Source: JBAYFX01 sp041666965
Lineage (GTDB): Bacteria; Patescibacteriota; Microgenomatia; UBA12405
DNA: 64,000 nt
Direction: 5' to 3'
Assembly (NCBI GenBank): GCA_041666965.1
Contig: JBAYFX010000002.1
Coordinates: forward strand, 8,728 to 72,727
The notes below the pieces were generated by a model. The model saw only the letters and a program-made list of their open reading frames with translations. It was not told where the DNA came from and did not search any database. The translations under genes and the position numbers were made by a program. Positions 40,670-49,440 of this stretch are shown one piece after another (within the stretch, counting starts at the first letter, position 1; every line of letters begins with the position of its first letter).

Positions 40670-41881
40670 TTAGCTTAATGTCTCACCCACCACTGACCTA
40701 ATTGCTCCAATAACCTGCTGCTCTACATCAGGATTATTCCTACTGCTTCCGTCTTCAAATTTTTCCCATACAGCCGGCTCCGAGCCGACAGCATGCACAT
40801 TAAACAAACGTCCACCCATCGTAACCACCAAAATTCCCCAATCGGCACTCCGGCTTACCCTAATACTTACGCTTATCCCGCCAATAGTTACTACCCCGTC
40901 TATGTCTTGTCTAGATTCGATAAGCTGATCCCTAACTCTATCTAATAATCCTCTGTCAGCTTTAATTCTTACCTTTTCAACCGCAAACCTTTGCTCAAGA
41001 CTGTCCCCTCCGGTAACTATCAGTGGCCGGGTCGGACCTTTAGCATCGACCGCTCCCTCCGCTTTTATCGGTTCCCACACTTTTGTAAAGTTCTGATCGT
41101 CTTTTCTACCACTAAACTCTGCCATCTCCGAACCAAAGAGTCTTATTAATCTCCGCATAGTTTTATTAACCTCGCCCACTGAAAATGTATCACTCCCCAA
41201 TGGTCTAAAAACAACCTCATCATTCACCTGGTTTAATCCCTCTACTTTGAAATTTTTTCCACCATTGTCCAAAACATTCACTCTCGGATTATCACCATCA
41301 CCTCCTTGAATAATTACCATCATCATTTCTCCTCTTCCATCTTCGGTTAGTTGGCAATGTAACACCGTGTGAATACTACCATCTTGGCTCCTATGCTCTT
41401 TACCCCCTAACCTTTGTAATCCGGCTACAATTACTCCAAATCTTGAATCTTCTGGTGTCAAACAAAACTCGCTTCTTGAATTAGTATCAACAGTCTTAGC
41501 TACCTCTCTTGTCCCCACTGATATTATTTTCGCCTCCGCCGATTTCACTGTTATCTCCTCACCTCCCATTCTCTTTTCAGGTACATAACCAGTATCAAGA
41601 CCTTGCAAACCTTTCGTTTTTCCGGCTGCGCGATTCTTCCTCACCAACTCATCAGTCCAGTTCCAAGCAGACATTCCCCTATCATCCGCGTCCGCTCCCC
41701 CATCTCTCCACCTTAGTCTACTTACTGCTTTAAATATTATTTCACCATTTCCCAAGTTCCTAATTCTAAAAACACCTTGCTCTTGCTCTCTTTCCTGATA
41801 TACGATATTTTCATCAATCACCTCCCCCCCAAACCTAACATGATAAACATATTTTTGACCTTCAGGACAATTCTTACACAT
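40670..41881 (-). CDS. unknown protein, first of the unrecognised block
   Basis: A 403-residue soluble protein without a recognised motif. It begins MCKNCPEG, with CxxC. The middle (GVIVAGLQRLGGKEHRSQDGSIHTVLHCQLTEDGRGEMMMVIIQGG) and the C-terminal half (IGGISVSIRVSRSADWGILVVTMGGRLFNVHAV) look like alpha-plus-beta units, with alternating beta strands. It resembles the neighbours in style, but I cannot align the shared W-domain with confidence. A TGA-TATTAT extended -10 ends six bases before its ATG. Confidence 0.6.
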   Translation of the reverse strand: MCKNCPEGQKYVYHVRFGGEVIDENIVYQEREQEQGVFRIRNLGNGEIIFKAVSRLRWRDGGADADDRGMSAWNWTDELVRKNRAAGKTKGLQGLDTGYVPEKRMGGEEITVKSAEAKIISVGTREVAKTVDTNSRSEFCLTPEDSRFGVIVAGLQRLGGKEHRSQDGSIHTVLHCQLTEDGRGEMMMVIIQGGDGDNPRVNVLDNGGKNFKVEGLNQVNDEVVFRPLGSDTFSVGEVNKTMRRLIRLFGSEMAEFSGRKDDQNFTKVWEPIKAEGAVDAKGPTRPLIVTGGDSLEQRFAVEKVRIKADRGLLDRVRDQLIESRQDIDGVVTIGGISVSIRVSRSADWGILVVTMGGRLFNVHAVGSEPAVWEKFEDGSSRNNPDVEQQVIGAIRSVVGETLS

Positions 41882-41887
41882 ATGCCA

Positions 41888-41896
41888 ATAATATCA
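41888..41896 (-). promoter_or_regulatory. extended -10 of the 40670-41881 gene
   Basis: TGA-TATTAT on the minus strand, six bases before the ATG at 41881. Confidence 0.45.
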
Positions 41897-41905
41897 CAAA
41901 CTAGA

Positions 41906-42097
41906 TCATGTTTTAACCTTGTTTTCCTCCGTTATGATCAGCCTGGCTTGAGGTAATTCTGGTTTAATCGGAACAATTACTAAACCATTTGTATCAACTC
42001 CTTTTCTCTTCCACCCTCCTAACGGTTCCCATGGTCCTTTTGGTATCTGAAATCCATTATCATTATCTAAAATTTTTTTATAATCATGCCTTCCCAT
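41906..42097 (-). CDS. small basic protein, unknown
   Basis: A 63-residue ORF (MGRHDYKKILDN...), with a GPWEPLGGWKRKG centre and a C-terminal beta strand. It has its own -10 box (TATAAT at 42103-42108), five bases before the ATG. This promoter and its position in the same-strand block support it as a real gene. Function unknown. Confidence 0.5.
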   Translation of the reverse strand: MGRHDYKKILDNDNGFQIPKGPWEPLGGWKRKGVDTNGLVIVPIKPELPQARLIITEENKVKT

Positions 42098-42157
42098 AAT
42101 TAATTATACTACGCACCCAGTAAGTACACCGTAAAAATTTAATCAGTATTACTACTT

Positions 42158-42742
42158 TTACAAAAGTCCCATTTTCATCATTTGTACGTTAAATACTCCC
42201 ATAACCTTAGTTGCTATTTCACTGGCTTTTGTTATCGACATGTCACACAAATTAAAGACCTTGAAACTAGTCAATTGCGCATCTTTCACCACAAAACTCA
42301 AACCATACCAGTTTTCCCCTGTTCTTACTCTAAGTAAAAACTGATCCTCTACCTTATCCCATTGCGCAACAAATTGATCATCAGGATTCATACCAAATAT
42401 CAAGGAAACACCATTGTAACCAGCCATAGTCAAACTTTTTAATGTGCTACGCATTAGTAAAATCCTATACCAATCATTTTCCCCTATTCCCGCATCAATC
42501 ATTTGATTTCTTAATTCATTACTGGTGCCGCTCCATTTTAAAGCTGCTCCGGTTTTATCATATTTAGCTATAGAATAAGTAGGGTCTCTTAGTCGAATCC
42601 CTTCCCCTACAGGGTATGGCAAGCTCCCATCGTCCACAGCCGCCCCAAATCCAAAACATTTTGGGGATAGTTGTACCCCCTTTCCCCACAAAGTCGGCCC
42701 GTCACTTCCTCTAATCTTACTTTCAATATCTCCAAAACTCAT
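42158..42742 (-). CDS. unknown protein with the shared W-domain
   Basis: A 194-residue protein. Residues about 68-165 carry the block's shared domain: ALKWSGTSNELRNQMIDAGIGENDW, then AQWDKVEDQFLLRV and YGLSFVVKDAQLTSFKVF. I use the ATG at 42742 because TGG-TATAAT lies five bases upstream; upstream TTG and GTG codons fall next to that box. It has no export signal. Function unknown. Confidence 0.65.
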   Translation of the reverse strand: MSFGDIESKIRGSDGPTLWGKGVQLSPKCFGFGAAVDDGSLPYPVGEGIRLRDPTYSIAKYDKTGAALKWSGTSNELRNQMIDAGIGENDWYRILLMRSTLKSLTMAGYNGVSLIFGMNPDDQFVAQWDKVEDQFLLRVRTGENWYGLSFVVKDAQLTSFKVFNLCDMSITKASEIATKVMGVFNVQMMKMGLL

Positions 42743-42747
42743 CACCA

Positions 42748-42756
42748 ATTATACCA
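42748..42756 (-). promoter_or_regulatory. extended -10 of the 42158-42742 gene
   Basis: TGG-TATAAT on the minus strand ends five bases before the ATG. Confidence 0.55.
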
Positions 42757-42792
42757 TATATAAACCTATAATATATTAAAACTTCTACACCC

Positions 42793-43473
42793 TCACCCTA
42801 AAGTAGATTGACCATAATAACCATCTTTTCCCGCTAAATCTACTGTAGTTTCTGGATTATTTATTATACTGGGCAACAAAGCCATTATTTTGTCTATCCC
42901 AATTCGTTTTTTACCATTTTCTAATCTAGAATCTCTACCTTCAACTGTAAATTCAACTAACTTACTTCTCTCAAATTTACAGTCCACCAGTACACTATCA
43001 GGATTATCAATTTCACTTACAATCATTCTCAAATTTTTTGTGGAATTATCCCAAAACAGTATTAGTCTATTTCCGCTCTCTCCTATCAACTTATTAATTA
43101 ATGCTGATTCCAATCCTTCAATACGTGAGACCTTATCTTCTAATTTATTTGTTAACCTCATAATCATTTCCCATCTCTCTTGGTTTATTCCTACTCCCTC
43201 CATCATCATAGCCAACCCATAATTATCCATACCTTCCCACAGCTTCGACCACTCTTCTTGTTGCAATGGGCCCCCTACCCCCTGAGTCTGGTTTTCTACC
43301 ATATCAGTCAAACCGTGTACAAAAGTCATTGATCCTTCCCCGGGTGGATAACCCCCCACAGTCGGCCGCGTCCAAACACCTATCAATCCCCATCTTAAAA
43401 CGAAATCAGCGCCTTGCCCCAAACTCCACTCCCCATCTCCTAATGTGCCCCTTGGGCTCACTTCGTAAATCAT
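42793..43473 (-). CDS. unknown protein with the shared W-domain
   Basis: A 226-residue protein. The shared domain covers about residues 75-180: EEWSKLWEGMDNYGLAMMMEGVGINQERW, then LILFWDNSTKNLRMIV and a strand CKFERSKLVEFTVEG. I use the ATG at 43473, since TGC-TATAAT lies five bases upstream. The N-terminal 70 residues are Gly/Trp-rich and have no known motif. Confidence 0.65.
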   Translation of the reverse strand: MIYEVSPRGTLGDGEWSLGQGADFVLRWGLIGVWTRPTVGGYPPGEGSMTFVHGLTDMVENQTQGVGGPLQQEEWSKLWEGMDNYGLAMMMEGVGINQERWEMIMRLTNKLEDKVSRIEGLESALINKLIGESGNRLILFWDNSTKNLRMIVSEIDNPDSVLVDCKFERSKLVEFTVEGRDSRLENGKKRIGIDKIMALLPSIINNPETTVDLAGKDGYYGQSTLG

Positions 43474-43478
43474 CGACA

Positions 43479-43487
43479 ATTATAGCA
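43479..43487 (-). promoter_or_regulatory. extended -10 of the 42793-43473 gene
   Basis: TGC-TATAAT on the minus strand, five bases before the ATG. Confidence 0.55.
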
Positions 43488-43504
43488 TAAGTAAACCTAT
43501 AATA

Positions 43505-44668
43505 TTAGTTTTTATTATCGTACCACCTAGGCAAGTCCACCCCAAAACACCCAATTACCCCATCACCCTCAACTTCTTTAAACATTGAATTAAGATGAAC
43601 CAGTTTTATCTCTCCTAACCCACCCTCCGTTACACAACAAGACAGCATTTCCACTGCTTTTCTCATTTTTGTTCTTATTCTCCAGTCTACCGACTCAACC
43701 CCTTTTCCTGTTTGATTCATCAAATTCACTAATACCACCTCTCCCTCCTCATCAAAATTCGCTATTATTTTCCAATTTTCATTTGTAACTTTATCTTGAA
43801 TCACGATTCTTAATATTCTGTCATTTGACTCCCAAGCTCCAATCGCTTTATTAGTTTCTCCGTCTGCTACTAAAATTCCCACATCCGCACCCGCATCATA
43901 ATATAAAGAATTCTCAAGCATCCCTTTTACCCCATAAATCCCATCCAAATCCCCTTGGTTAAAACCCAACCCTTCTAATCTTTTTCTAACTTGATATGAC
44001 GTCCCCTCTTCCCACCCGCCCCCACTCATTTCCTGTTCTTCACGTAACTCAGTTATGTTTTCTTTGGCTGCTTTATGTACTACCTGCCACATACTACTCC
44101 AATCAAAACCCTCTTTAATATCACCATCTATCTCAGTTACCCTGTCACCCTCAAACCTTACTCTAACTTTTGCTAAAGTTTCACCCTCTTCTTCTGGCTC
44201 CAATTCAATTCTCAAAACTCCATCATCAGCATAACTTGCCAGTAATTTACGGTCCCCTATTCGGTAAGTTAAATATCCAACCTCTCCGCTCGCCATATCA
44301 GTCCCAATTTGTTTTTTTATATCAACCACGCTTAAAAATGCCGCACCCCCCAACTTCATTTCCACCAGCTTACGTTTATCCAATCCACTAGGTTTCAAAG
44401 TCAATGTCTCCGCTTGGGGCATTACTTCACCCTCCACTTTCAGAGTCTCCATAGCTTCTCTAAAGGCCATTTCGTTTTCAATACCTTCCATTAAACTCTC
44501 CCGGCTTCTCATTGCCCTGGTTACTTCTGGTAATTTTGGTCTTGGTCCGTCCCCCGTCGGATATTCCATTCCTGTTACTCGTGTCCTAAATTGACTCAAG
44601 CACCCGGCTACTTGCCAACCAAGAGGGTTATACCCTCTCTTTCCTTCACCGCTTTCTATTTTAGCCAT
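43505..44668 (-). CDS. unknown protein with the shared W-domain
   Basis: A 387-residue protein. A clear copy of the domain lies at about residues 188-318: FDWSSMWQVV, LEGLGFNQGDL, then GAWESNDRILRIVI and IIANFDEEGEVVLVNLM. A weaker half-copy is seen earlier (VLRIELEPEE...VRVRFEGDRVTEIDGD, about 150-183). It is the last gene of a five-gene unit that starts at 48872; its ATG shares one base with the stop of the preceding zinc-ribbon gene (TAATG). Confidence 0.65.
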   Translation of the reverse strand: MAKIESGEGKRGYNPLGWQVAGCLSQFRTRVTGMEYPTGDGPRPKLPEVTRAMRSRESLMEGIENEMAFREAMETLKVEGEVMPQAETLTLKPSGLDKRKLVEMKLGGAAFLSVVDIKKQIGTDMASGEVGYLTYRIGDRKLLASYADDGVLRIELEPEEEGETLAKVRVRFEGDRVTEIDGDIKEGFDWSSMWQVVHKAAKENITELREEQEMSGGGWEEGTSYQVRKRLEGLGFNQGDLDGIYGVKGMLENSLYYDAGADVGILVADGETNKAIGAWESNDRILRIVIQDKVTNENWKIIANFDEEGEVVLVNLMNQTGKGVESVDWRIRTKMRKAVEMLSCCVTEGGLGEIKLVHLNSMFKEVEGDGVIGCFGVDLPRWYDNKN

Positions 44669-44940
44669 TAGTTACTTGGGTGGTACATGCCCACCCTTGC
44701 CCCTAATTTAACTGCATAATCGATTAGGAGTAAATCATCTGTCACCCTGAGTCCCTTTAAATTCAGTTGTATGTCACCTCCACCTCTTGGTTGTGGTAAA
44801 TCTGCCACTACCAACTCAGTTGTCAACCCATATTCACCAATACACTTTCGGCAGGCGTCAACCGGCTCTCTTCTCCCCCCTGCTTCCACCACCGCCAATC
44901 CAACTCCGATTTCAGTTTTGCAAAATGTACATTTACTCAT
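44668..44940 (-). CDS. small zinc-ribbon protein
   Basis: A 90-residue protein. MSKCTFCKTEIG and DACRKCIGEYG form two CxxC knuckles, like a C4 zinc ribbon. A beta-rich C-terminal half follows. It may bind nucleic acid or protein. It sits between two W-domain genes in the operon, with gaps of two bases upstream and a 1-base overlap downstream, so it is made together with them. Confidence 0.65.
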   Translation of the reverse strand: MSKCTFCKTEIGVGLAVVEAGGRREPVDACRKCIGEYGLTTELVVADLPQPRGGGDIQLNLKGLRVTDDLLLIDYAVKLGARVGMYHPSN

Positions 44941-44942
44941 AA

Positions 44943-45917
44943 TTAATTCAAATTTAAATTTATAATTCGTCCATTAGTTACAACTGTATCTTCCTTCCCC
45001 CCATAAACTCCAAACCTATCAACTTTACTTGGATCAACCCATCCCAAGTCAGGTTTAGGGTCATCTACAAATTCAAAGACCGGAATCTCTTCTTTCTGTG
45101 TCTTCTCTTGTTCTAGTTCTACTACTTTCCAATCAGAAGTAACCAACCCGCAAATCAGACCTGTTTCAGCTCCCTCTTCTCCCAGTTCTCCGCCCTCAGC
45201 CTCTTCAATTATCTCAATTCCCCTAATACTCTCCGCTTCTCCGTACTCCATTAAGTGGTTCAAAAAACTACTCACTATTCCTCTTTGAACCTCATCAGGC
45301 AAACTACCCGCCTGGGTAATAAACGCAAATGCCTCAACTTCCCCGCTCTCACCAAACCCAAAGCTAATCCCAAAATCTTCCATCGAGTCGTCACTCCAAA
45401 CAACTGCCAAAGTCCCCTCCGCCCTATCCCACATCACCGAAGCATCAAAACTTCCAGCAGCTAAAAATGCACAGGCGACCTGCTCCATACCATTAAGCGC
45501 TTTGCCTAATTCCTTCTTAAAATACAATATTCTGGCCCAACTTTCCGGACCAAACCCAAATCCTTCCATCTCCGTTCGGAAATCCCCCAGCTTCCTCCAT
45601 TCAATTTCCCTTTCAATTACCTTCAAGCCTTCGTATTTGGGCATATCCGTTACCGGTACTCCCATTCCGGCATAAACGCACAACGATTCTTCCCAAACTC
45701 TAAAAGCCTCTTCCATTTTTAAAAACCGCACTGGCAATACCGGGTCAATCCCTTCCTTCTCCCTCCTGAACCCTACTCCCTTCAGACTCTCTCCAGTTGC
45801 GCCCCCCCCTGCCACGTCCATAACTAACTGCGAATATGGCCTCAACGCCACTCCATCATGACCCTCCCTCCTTTCACTTTTATCTTCACCTCTTATTTCT
45901 TTTTCTAAATCTCCCAT
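44943..45917 (-). CDS. unknown protein with the shared W-domain
   Basis: A 324-residue acidic protein. The domain lies at about residues 106-202: IEWRKLGDFRTEMEGFGFGPESWARIL, then SVMWDRAEGTLAVVW and FGISFGFGESGEVEAFAF. Its N-terminus (HDGVALRPYSQLV) resembles that of the next protein upstream (NDGLALRPVTGCV), so the two are paralogs over more than this domain. The ATG at 45917 shares its A with the preceding stop (TGATG). An in-frame TTG lies upstream at 45935. Confidence 0.65.
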   Translation of the reverse strand: MGDLEKEIRGEDKSERREGHDGVALRPYSQLVMDVAGGGATGESLKGVGFRREKEGIDPVLPVRFLKMEEAFRVWEESLCVYAGMGVPVTDMPKYEGLKVIEREIEWRKLGDFRTEMEGFGFGPESWARILYFKKELGKALNGMEQVACAFLAAGSFDASVMWDRAEGTLAVVWSDDSMEDFGISFGFGESGEVEAFAFITQAGSLPDEVQRGIVSSFLNHLMEYGEAESIRGIEIIEEAEGGELGEEGAETGLICGLVTSDWKVVELEQEKTQKEEIPVFEFVDDPKPDLGWVDPSKVDRFGVYGGKEDTVVTNGRIINLNLN

Positions 45918-47845
45918 CAGTTTCTCCCCCACCAACTACTAATAACTAATCTAGGAGCAAGTTCTTTTATTGTAATTCTTTGCAAACTTTTCTCACCCAT
46001 AACACCCCTTAATTCCCAATCAACTGGAAATTCACCTTTGGTCGTGTCATCCACTCTTTTCTCCTTTTTGGGAATAACTTCACAACTCCAATCATCCTGT
46101 TTTGCCGCCATTTCCCCCAATAGTGCCAACCCCATACCCACTTTTCTATTTTGCCACCTTTTTCCCTTTCCCTCTGTTAGTTCCATATCCCACGCCGCCA
46201 ATTCTCCACTTTCGTCAAACATAAAATGTAACCTATGTACTTCTTCCCCCTTTCTCCAACCTACCTCTACAAACCCCGGCTTTTCCCCGCTTACCCAAAC
46301 CGTATGTTTTCTCAGTTCTGTTTTCAGTTTTATTACTGTACCCTCTGGCTCGTTTATCAAACTTTTTTCAATCCCTCCGGCCATTACCACTAAGTCGTAC
46401 CACCGCTCATGAGTAAACCCCGCCTCCTCCAAAGCTTGCTGAAACTCCCCTACTTTGCTCCAAACCACACCTAGTTGGCTCTCCAGTTTCTTGTCATTAC
46501 CTTTATTTAATCCAATTACCCACGACCCTTTAGCTCTGAAAATTTTTGAAGTTAATGTTTCTTCACAAAAGTAATTTGGTTCTGCCTCAAGAGGTTCGTT
46601 TTTAGGTCTAAATCCCCAAAACTTTGCTTCGTGATTTTTCTCCACCCAGCACCGTCCTCCGTCCCTTTCCTCAACCCTAGGTCTCCTCTCTGCTCTAGGC
46701 CCCACTTCTTCCAGCTCAACCAAATTAATATCAATATTCGTCTCTTCCGTCTTCATTAGTCGCATTATGGCCCTTACCTCACCAATTCCTTCCACCCATT
46801 CATCTTTTGGGTACTCTTCACCGTTCCTTTCCACCGTTAACATCGCCAAGTCACCCGCCTTGTCAAACATAAAAGTCAGTGTCTTTTCCTCACCCTGCCC
46901 CGCCCTGTCCCAAATCAGTGTCAACCGGCATTTTCCTTGTTCCCACTCCAACCCAATTACCTTTTCTCCAATGGTAATCTCTCCCACTGCCATTTTATTA
47001 CTCTCACCTACAAGTTTAGCTTCCCCAATATCTTTTAGATGAAGTACGTTTACCCAATCTTCGTGTTCAATACCGCAGTCATTTAACAACTGCTGTCTTT
47101 TACCAACATTTTCCCAAGTCTCAGGCTCCCCTTCACCTAATTGGTCAACTACCAAAGTTCCTTCAGTTGCTAACTGCTGTTCGGTAAATGCTCCAATGTC
47201 ATAAATCAAACTACTTCTGTCCACCTTCTTCATTTTGGCAAGTAATTTCTCTATAACAGTTTTTCTTGTTTCTAAGTCTCCTACCGACTCTGTGTCAATT
47301 TGCAAATCCAAGCACTCAAAGCCACCTTCTTTGCTAAAGCCAATACACAACGAATGCCATCTCAACTCCTCATTATTCCAAAAAATATTTAGCGAACTCT
47401 CGTCCACATCCCATTGAGCCCCCACCTCTTCTCTATTAATCCTTAAATTCCCACTAGAAATAATTTGTTTTTTGTCGCTATCAATAACTATCCTTAACTC
47501 TTGGCGTAAATACAACACATCCGCCCAAGCTTCCCGGTCAAAGCCGTTTTTCACCAATTCCTCTCCCGCTTTAGTTCCCTTCATTTGATCCCAACTACTA
47601 CTAAAGTCATTTTCTGTCCGATATGGCCATCTGGTCCAAGGCACTTCGTCTCCTCCATGGGCCGCCAAACAAAACTGTACATCTACTCCCCAAGACTGCT
47701 CAAGGTCCGCAATTATTCTTGGAAACAAGTCACTAGAATATGCCGATTCAGCCCCCGGTTCCAATGCTTCCCTAACACATCCCGTTACCGGTCTGAGCGC
47801 CAAACCATCATTCCCCTCAACCCTGCCCATTTTTTTCTCCCCCAT
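45917..47845 (-). CDS. unknown protein with three copies of the shared W-domain
   Basis: A 642-residue acidic protein. Copies of the domain lie at about 82-185 (NGFDREAW...AQWDVDESSLNIFW), 243-345 (CGIEHEDW...LEWEQGKCRLTLIW) and 462-560 (AGFTHERW...FVEVGW). Each ends with a beta hairpin of the F.FD.xG.L type (CIGFSKEGGFECLD, TFMFDKAGDLAML, HFMFDESGELAAW). No membrane segment or signal peptide is visible. It overlaps the upstream gene by 29 bases. Function unknown. Confidence 0.7.
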   Translation of the reverse strand: MGEKKMGRVEGNDGLALRPVTGCVREALEPGAESAYSSDLFPRIIADLEQSWGVDVQFCLAAHGGDEVPWTRWPYRTENDFSSSWDQMKGTKAGEELVKNGFDREAWADVLYLRQELRIVIDSDKKQIISSGNLRINREEVGAQWDVDESSLNIFWNNEELRWHSLCIGFSKEGGFECLDLQIDTESVGDLETRKTVIEKLLAKMKKVDRSSLIYDIGAFTEQQLATEGTLVVDQLGEGEPETWENVGKRQQLLNDCGIEHEDWVNVLHLKDIGEAKLVGESNKMAVGEITIGEKVIGLEWEQGKCRLTLIWDRAGQGEEKTLTFMFDKAGDLAMLTVERNGEEYPKDEWVEGIGEVRAIMRLMKTEETNIDINLVELEEVGPRAERRPRVEERDGGRCWVEKNHEAKFWGFRPKNEPLEAEPNYFCEETLTSKIFRAKGSWVIGLNKGNDKKLESQLGVVWSKVGEFQQALEEAGFTHERWYDLVVMAGGIEKSLINEPEGTVIKLKTELRKHTVWVSGEKPGFVEVGWRKGEEVHRLHFMFDESGELAAWDMELTEGKGKRWQNRKVGMGLALLGEMAAKQDDWSCEVIPKKEKRVDDTTKGEFPVDWELRGVMGEKSLQRITIKELAPRLVISSWWGRN

Positions 47846-48872
47846 TTTTTATAAACGCATCTAATGCCAACACTAATTGGGGTACTTCCGCCATTAATCG
47901 CAATCTTTCAACTAAACTCATTGGTTTTGTGCCTCTATTAGCTACAAATTTCACCGCACTCTCCTCTCGTATATCAAATTTCTCTTTTGTTTTACCTACC
48001 TTAAAACACATTTGAAATCCTCCCGGTCTGCCATCCAGCGTGCTCGAAATCATCAGGGTTGTCTCGCCCCCCTCAAACTGCCCCAACCATAGTCCTCTTG
48101 CCTCACTTTCCGTTACTTTAATAGCCATCCCTCTGCCTCCGTCCTCATCTGGTGGCAAATCCTCCAAATTCACCACTAAATCTTCTAAATGTTCACGACC
48201 AGACAGTTCCATTCCTCTATTGTCCTGAGCCGAGGTCTTTTCTTCTTCCCGTCCCATTTCAGCCAATAATTCTGGAATCCAAGCCAAAATCGCTACTTTT
48301 TCTCCCCGACACAATTCCCTCTTTTCACCTGTAGGGGTTGCTAATTCATAGCATTCTCCTTCAACATATTTTAATCCCTCCCCCTCCCCCCTTTTAATCC
48401 CAAGAACCATTCGCTGTTCACTTTCACCCTTATTTACTGTAATTTCAATTCGACTTCTTCTTTTTGTAGTTACGTCCATAAAGGCTCGAACCCCAATCTC
48501 CCCGGCTTGTAACTCCACCTCAGTTCTTTTTCCGTCTTCTTCTTCTAGAAGCCTTCCAGTCATGGCTTGGGCCAGGTCATTAATCCACTCCTGTTCAACC
48601 CCTCCTCTCCTTATCTCAGGATCAACCTCATCTCGTAGACCCCAAACCACTGTCATAATACGAGTCACTAATTCTCCTTCTATTGGTACAGCTCCATTAA
48701 GTGCCGCCTCCCGAAACCCACCTCTGAAAAAAGTAGTGCCAGATCCATGTTCTGGTGTGTCTAATAGAAAAAGATTTCGCGTCCCCTTACCAATTTCACC
48801 CGCCCCCGTCTTCAATCCATCATCATTTTTTAGTGTTCTACCTTTTCCAATATTTCGGAAATACTCAGCCAC
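47817..48872 (-). CDS. unknown protein, first gene of the five-gene W-domain operon
   Basis: A 351-residue acidic protein starting with GTG at 48872. AAAGGA lies seven bases upstream, a fair ribosome-binding site. A diverged version of the shared domain may cover about residues 86-185 (GVEQEWINDLAQAM...VRAFMDVTTKRRSRIEITV...MVLGIKRGEGEGLKYVEG). A second beta-rich segment follows (LWLGQFEGGETTLMISST). It opens the operon that runs to 43505. Confidence 0.6.
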   Translation of the reverse strand: MAEYFRNIGKGRTLKNDDGLKTGAGEIGKGTRNLFLLDTPEHGSGTTFFRGGFREAALNGAVPIEGELVTRIMTVVWGLRDEVDPEIRRGGVEQEWINDLAQAMTGRLLEEEDGKRTEVELQAGEIGVRAFMDVTTKRRSRIEITVNKGESEQRMVLGIKRGEGEGLKYVEGECYELATPTGEKRELCRGEKVAILAWIPELLAEMGREEEKTSAQDNRGMELSGREHLEDLVVNLEDLPPDEDGGRGMAIKVTESEARGLWLGQFEGGETTLMISSTLDGRPGGFQMCFKVGKTKEKFDIREESAVKFVANRGTKPMSLVERLRLMAEVPQLVLALDAFIKNGGEKNGQG

Positions 48873-49094
48873 TCCGGTTCCTTTGCTTTAAACCCAATAA
48901 ATTATTACGTTCCATAATCCGGTTGAATATAAGCACTAATTTTTTGCCCGTGTAATCTATCCCTGTTTGGTCCACAAACTCCGCTAACATTCAAGGATTG
49001 TGAAAGTGTTCCCTGGTAAACAATTATTCCCATCTCAACTCCGGTAGTTTCTCTTCCCTTTTTTAAACAGATATTTGACATTGTTTTGTTTTAA
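48873..49094. other. intergenic region upstream of the W-domain operon
   Basis: No gene is supported. On the minus strand the stretch just before the GTG start is AT-rich and should hold the operon promoter, but I cannot pick one -10 with confidence. The region ends at the left inverted repeat of the 587-bp element. Confidence 0.4.
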
Positions 49095-49247
49095 AATCCG
49101 GGTTCTTGTGTTGTGTGTTGCTTGTGTTTGTTTTGTTTTTTGTTGGCTTGGTTTGTGCCCTTGGCCGCTTTTCCCGCCTGTCGGCGGGACGGCATCTCGG
49201 GCATCGCCGCTTCTTTGTGTGCGCCCAAGCCACCGTCCCGCCTGCTT

Positions 49248-49424
49248 TTACGTCGTCGTTACCTCCTCAGGTAGACCTTGCTTGGCACGGCATTCTGGAC
49301 ATAACTTCCGTCCATAGACCCTGCGTCCGCATCCACCTTGGCACCAGCACCCGTTTTTGCAACGAGTAGAGTCTGACGCCCTTCGACGACGCTTTTCCTC
49401 AGCCGGCTGTTTGTTGGGAGACAT
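49248..49424 (-). CDS. 58-residue Cys-rich zinc-knuckle-like protein
   Basis: This ORF begins ATG TCT CCC AAC. A near-consensus AAAGGAGGG lies seven bases upstream, the best ribosome-binding site nearby. The basic N-terminus (EEKRRRRASDS) is followed by six cysteines: CKNGCWCQGGC and CPEC. This spacing suggests a small zinc-binding, possibly nucleic-acid-binding, protein. Codons are far more GC-rich than in neighbouring genes, which points to transfer. It is the only good coding candidate inside the 587-bp element. Confidence 0.6.
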   Translation of the reverse strand: MSPNKQPAEEKRRRRASDSTRCKNGCWCQGGCGRRVYGRKLCPECRAKQGLPEEVTTT

Positions 49425-49430
49425 GGTGTC

Positions 49431-49440
49431 GCCCTCCTTT
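49431..49440 (-). promoter_or_regulatory. strong Shine-Dalgarno site of the 58-residue gene
   Basis: AAAGGAGGGC on the minus strand, seven bases from the ATG at 49424. Strong sites of this kind are rare in this window, so it is good evidence for translation. Confidence 0.65.

Noticed and set aside
49075..49317. Plus-strand ORFs of about 80 codons across the GC-rich element
   Set aside because: They start in a G/T-rich low-complexity stretch and lack ribosome-binding sites. The minus-strand ORF has far better support.
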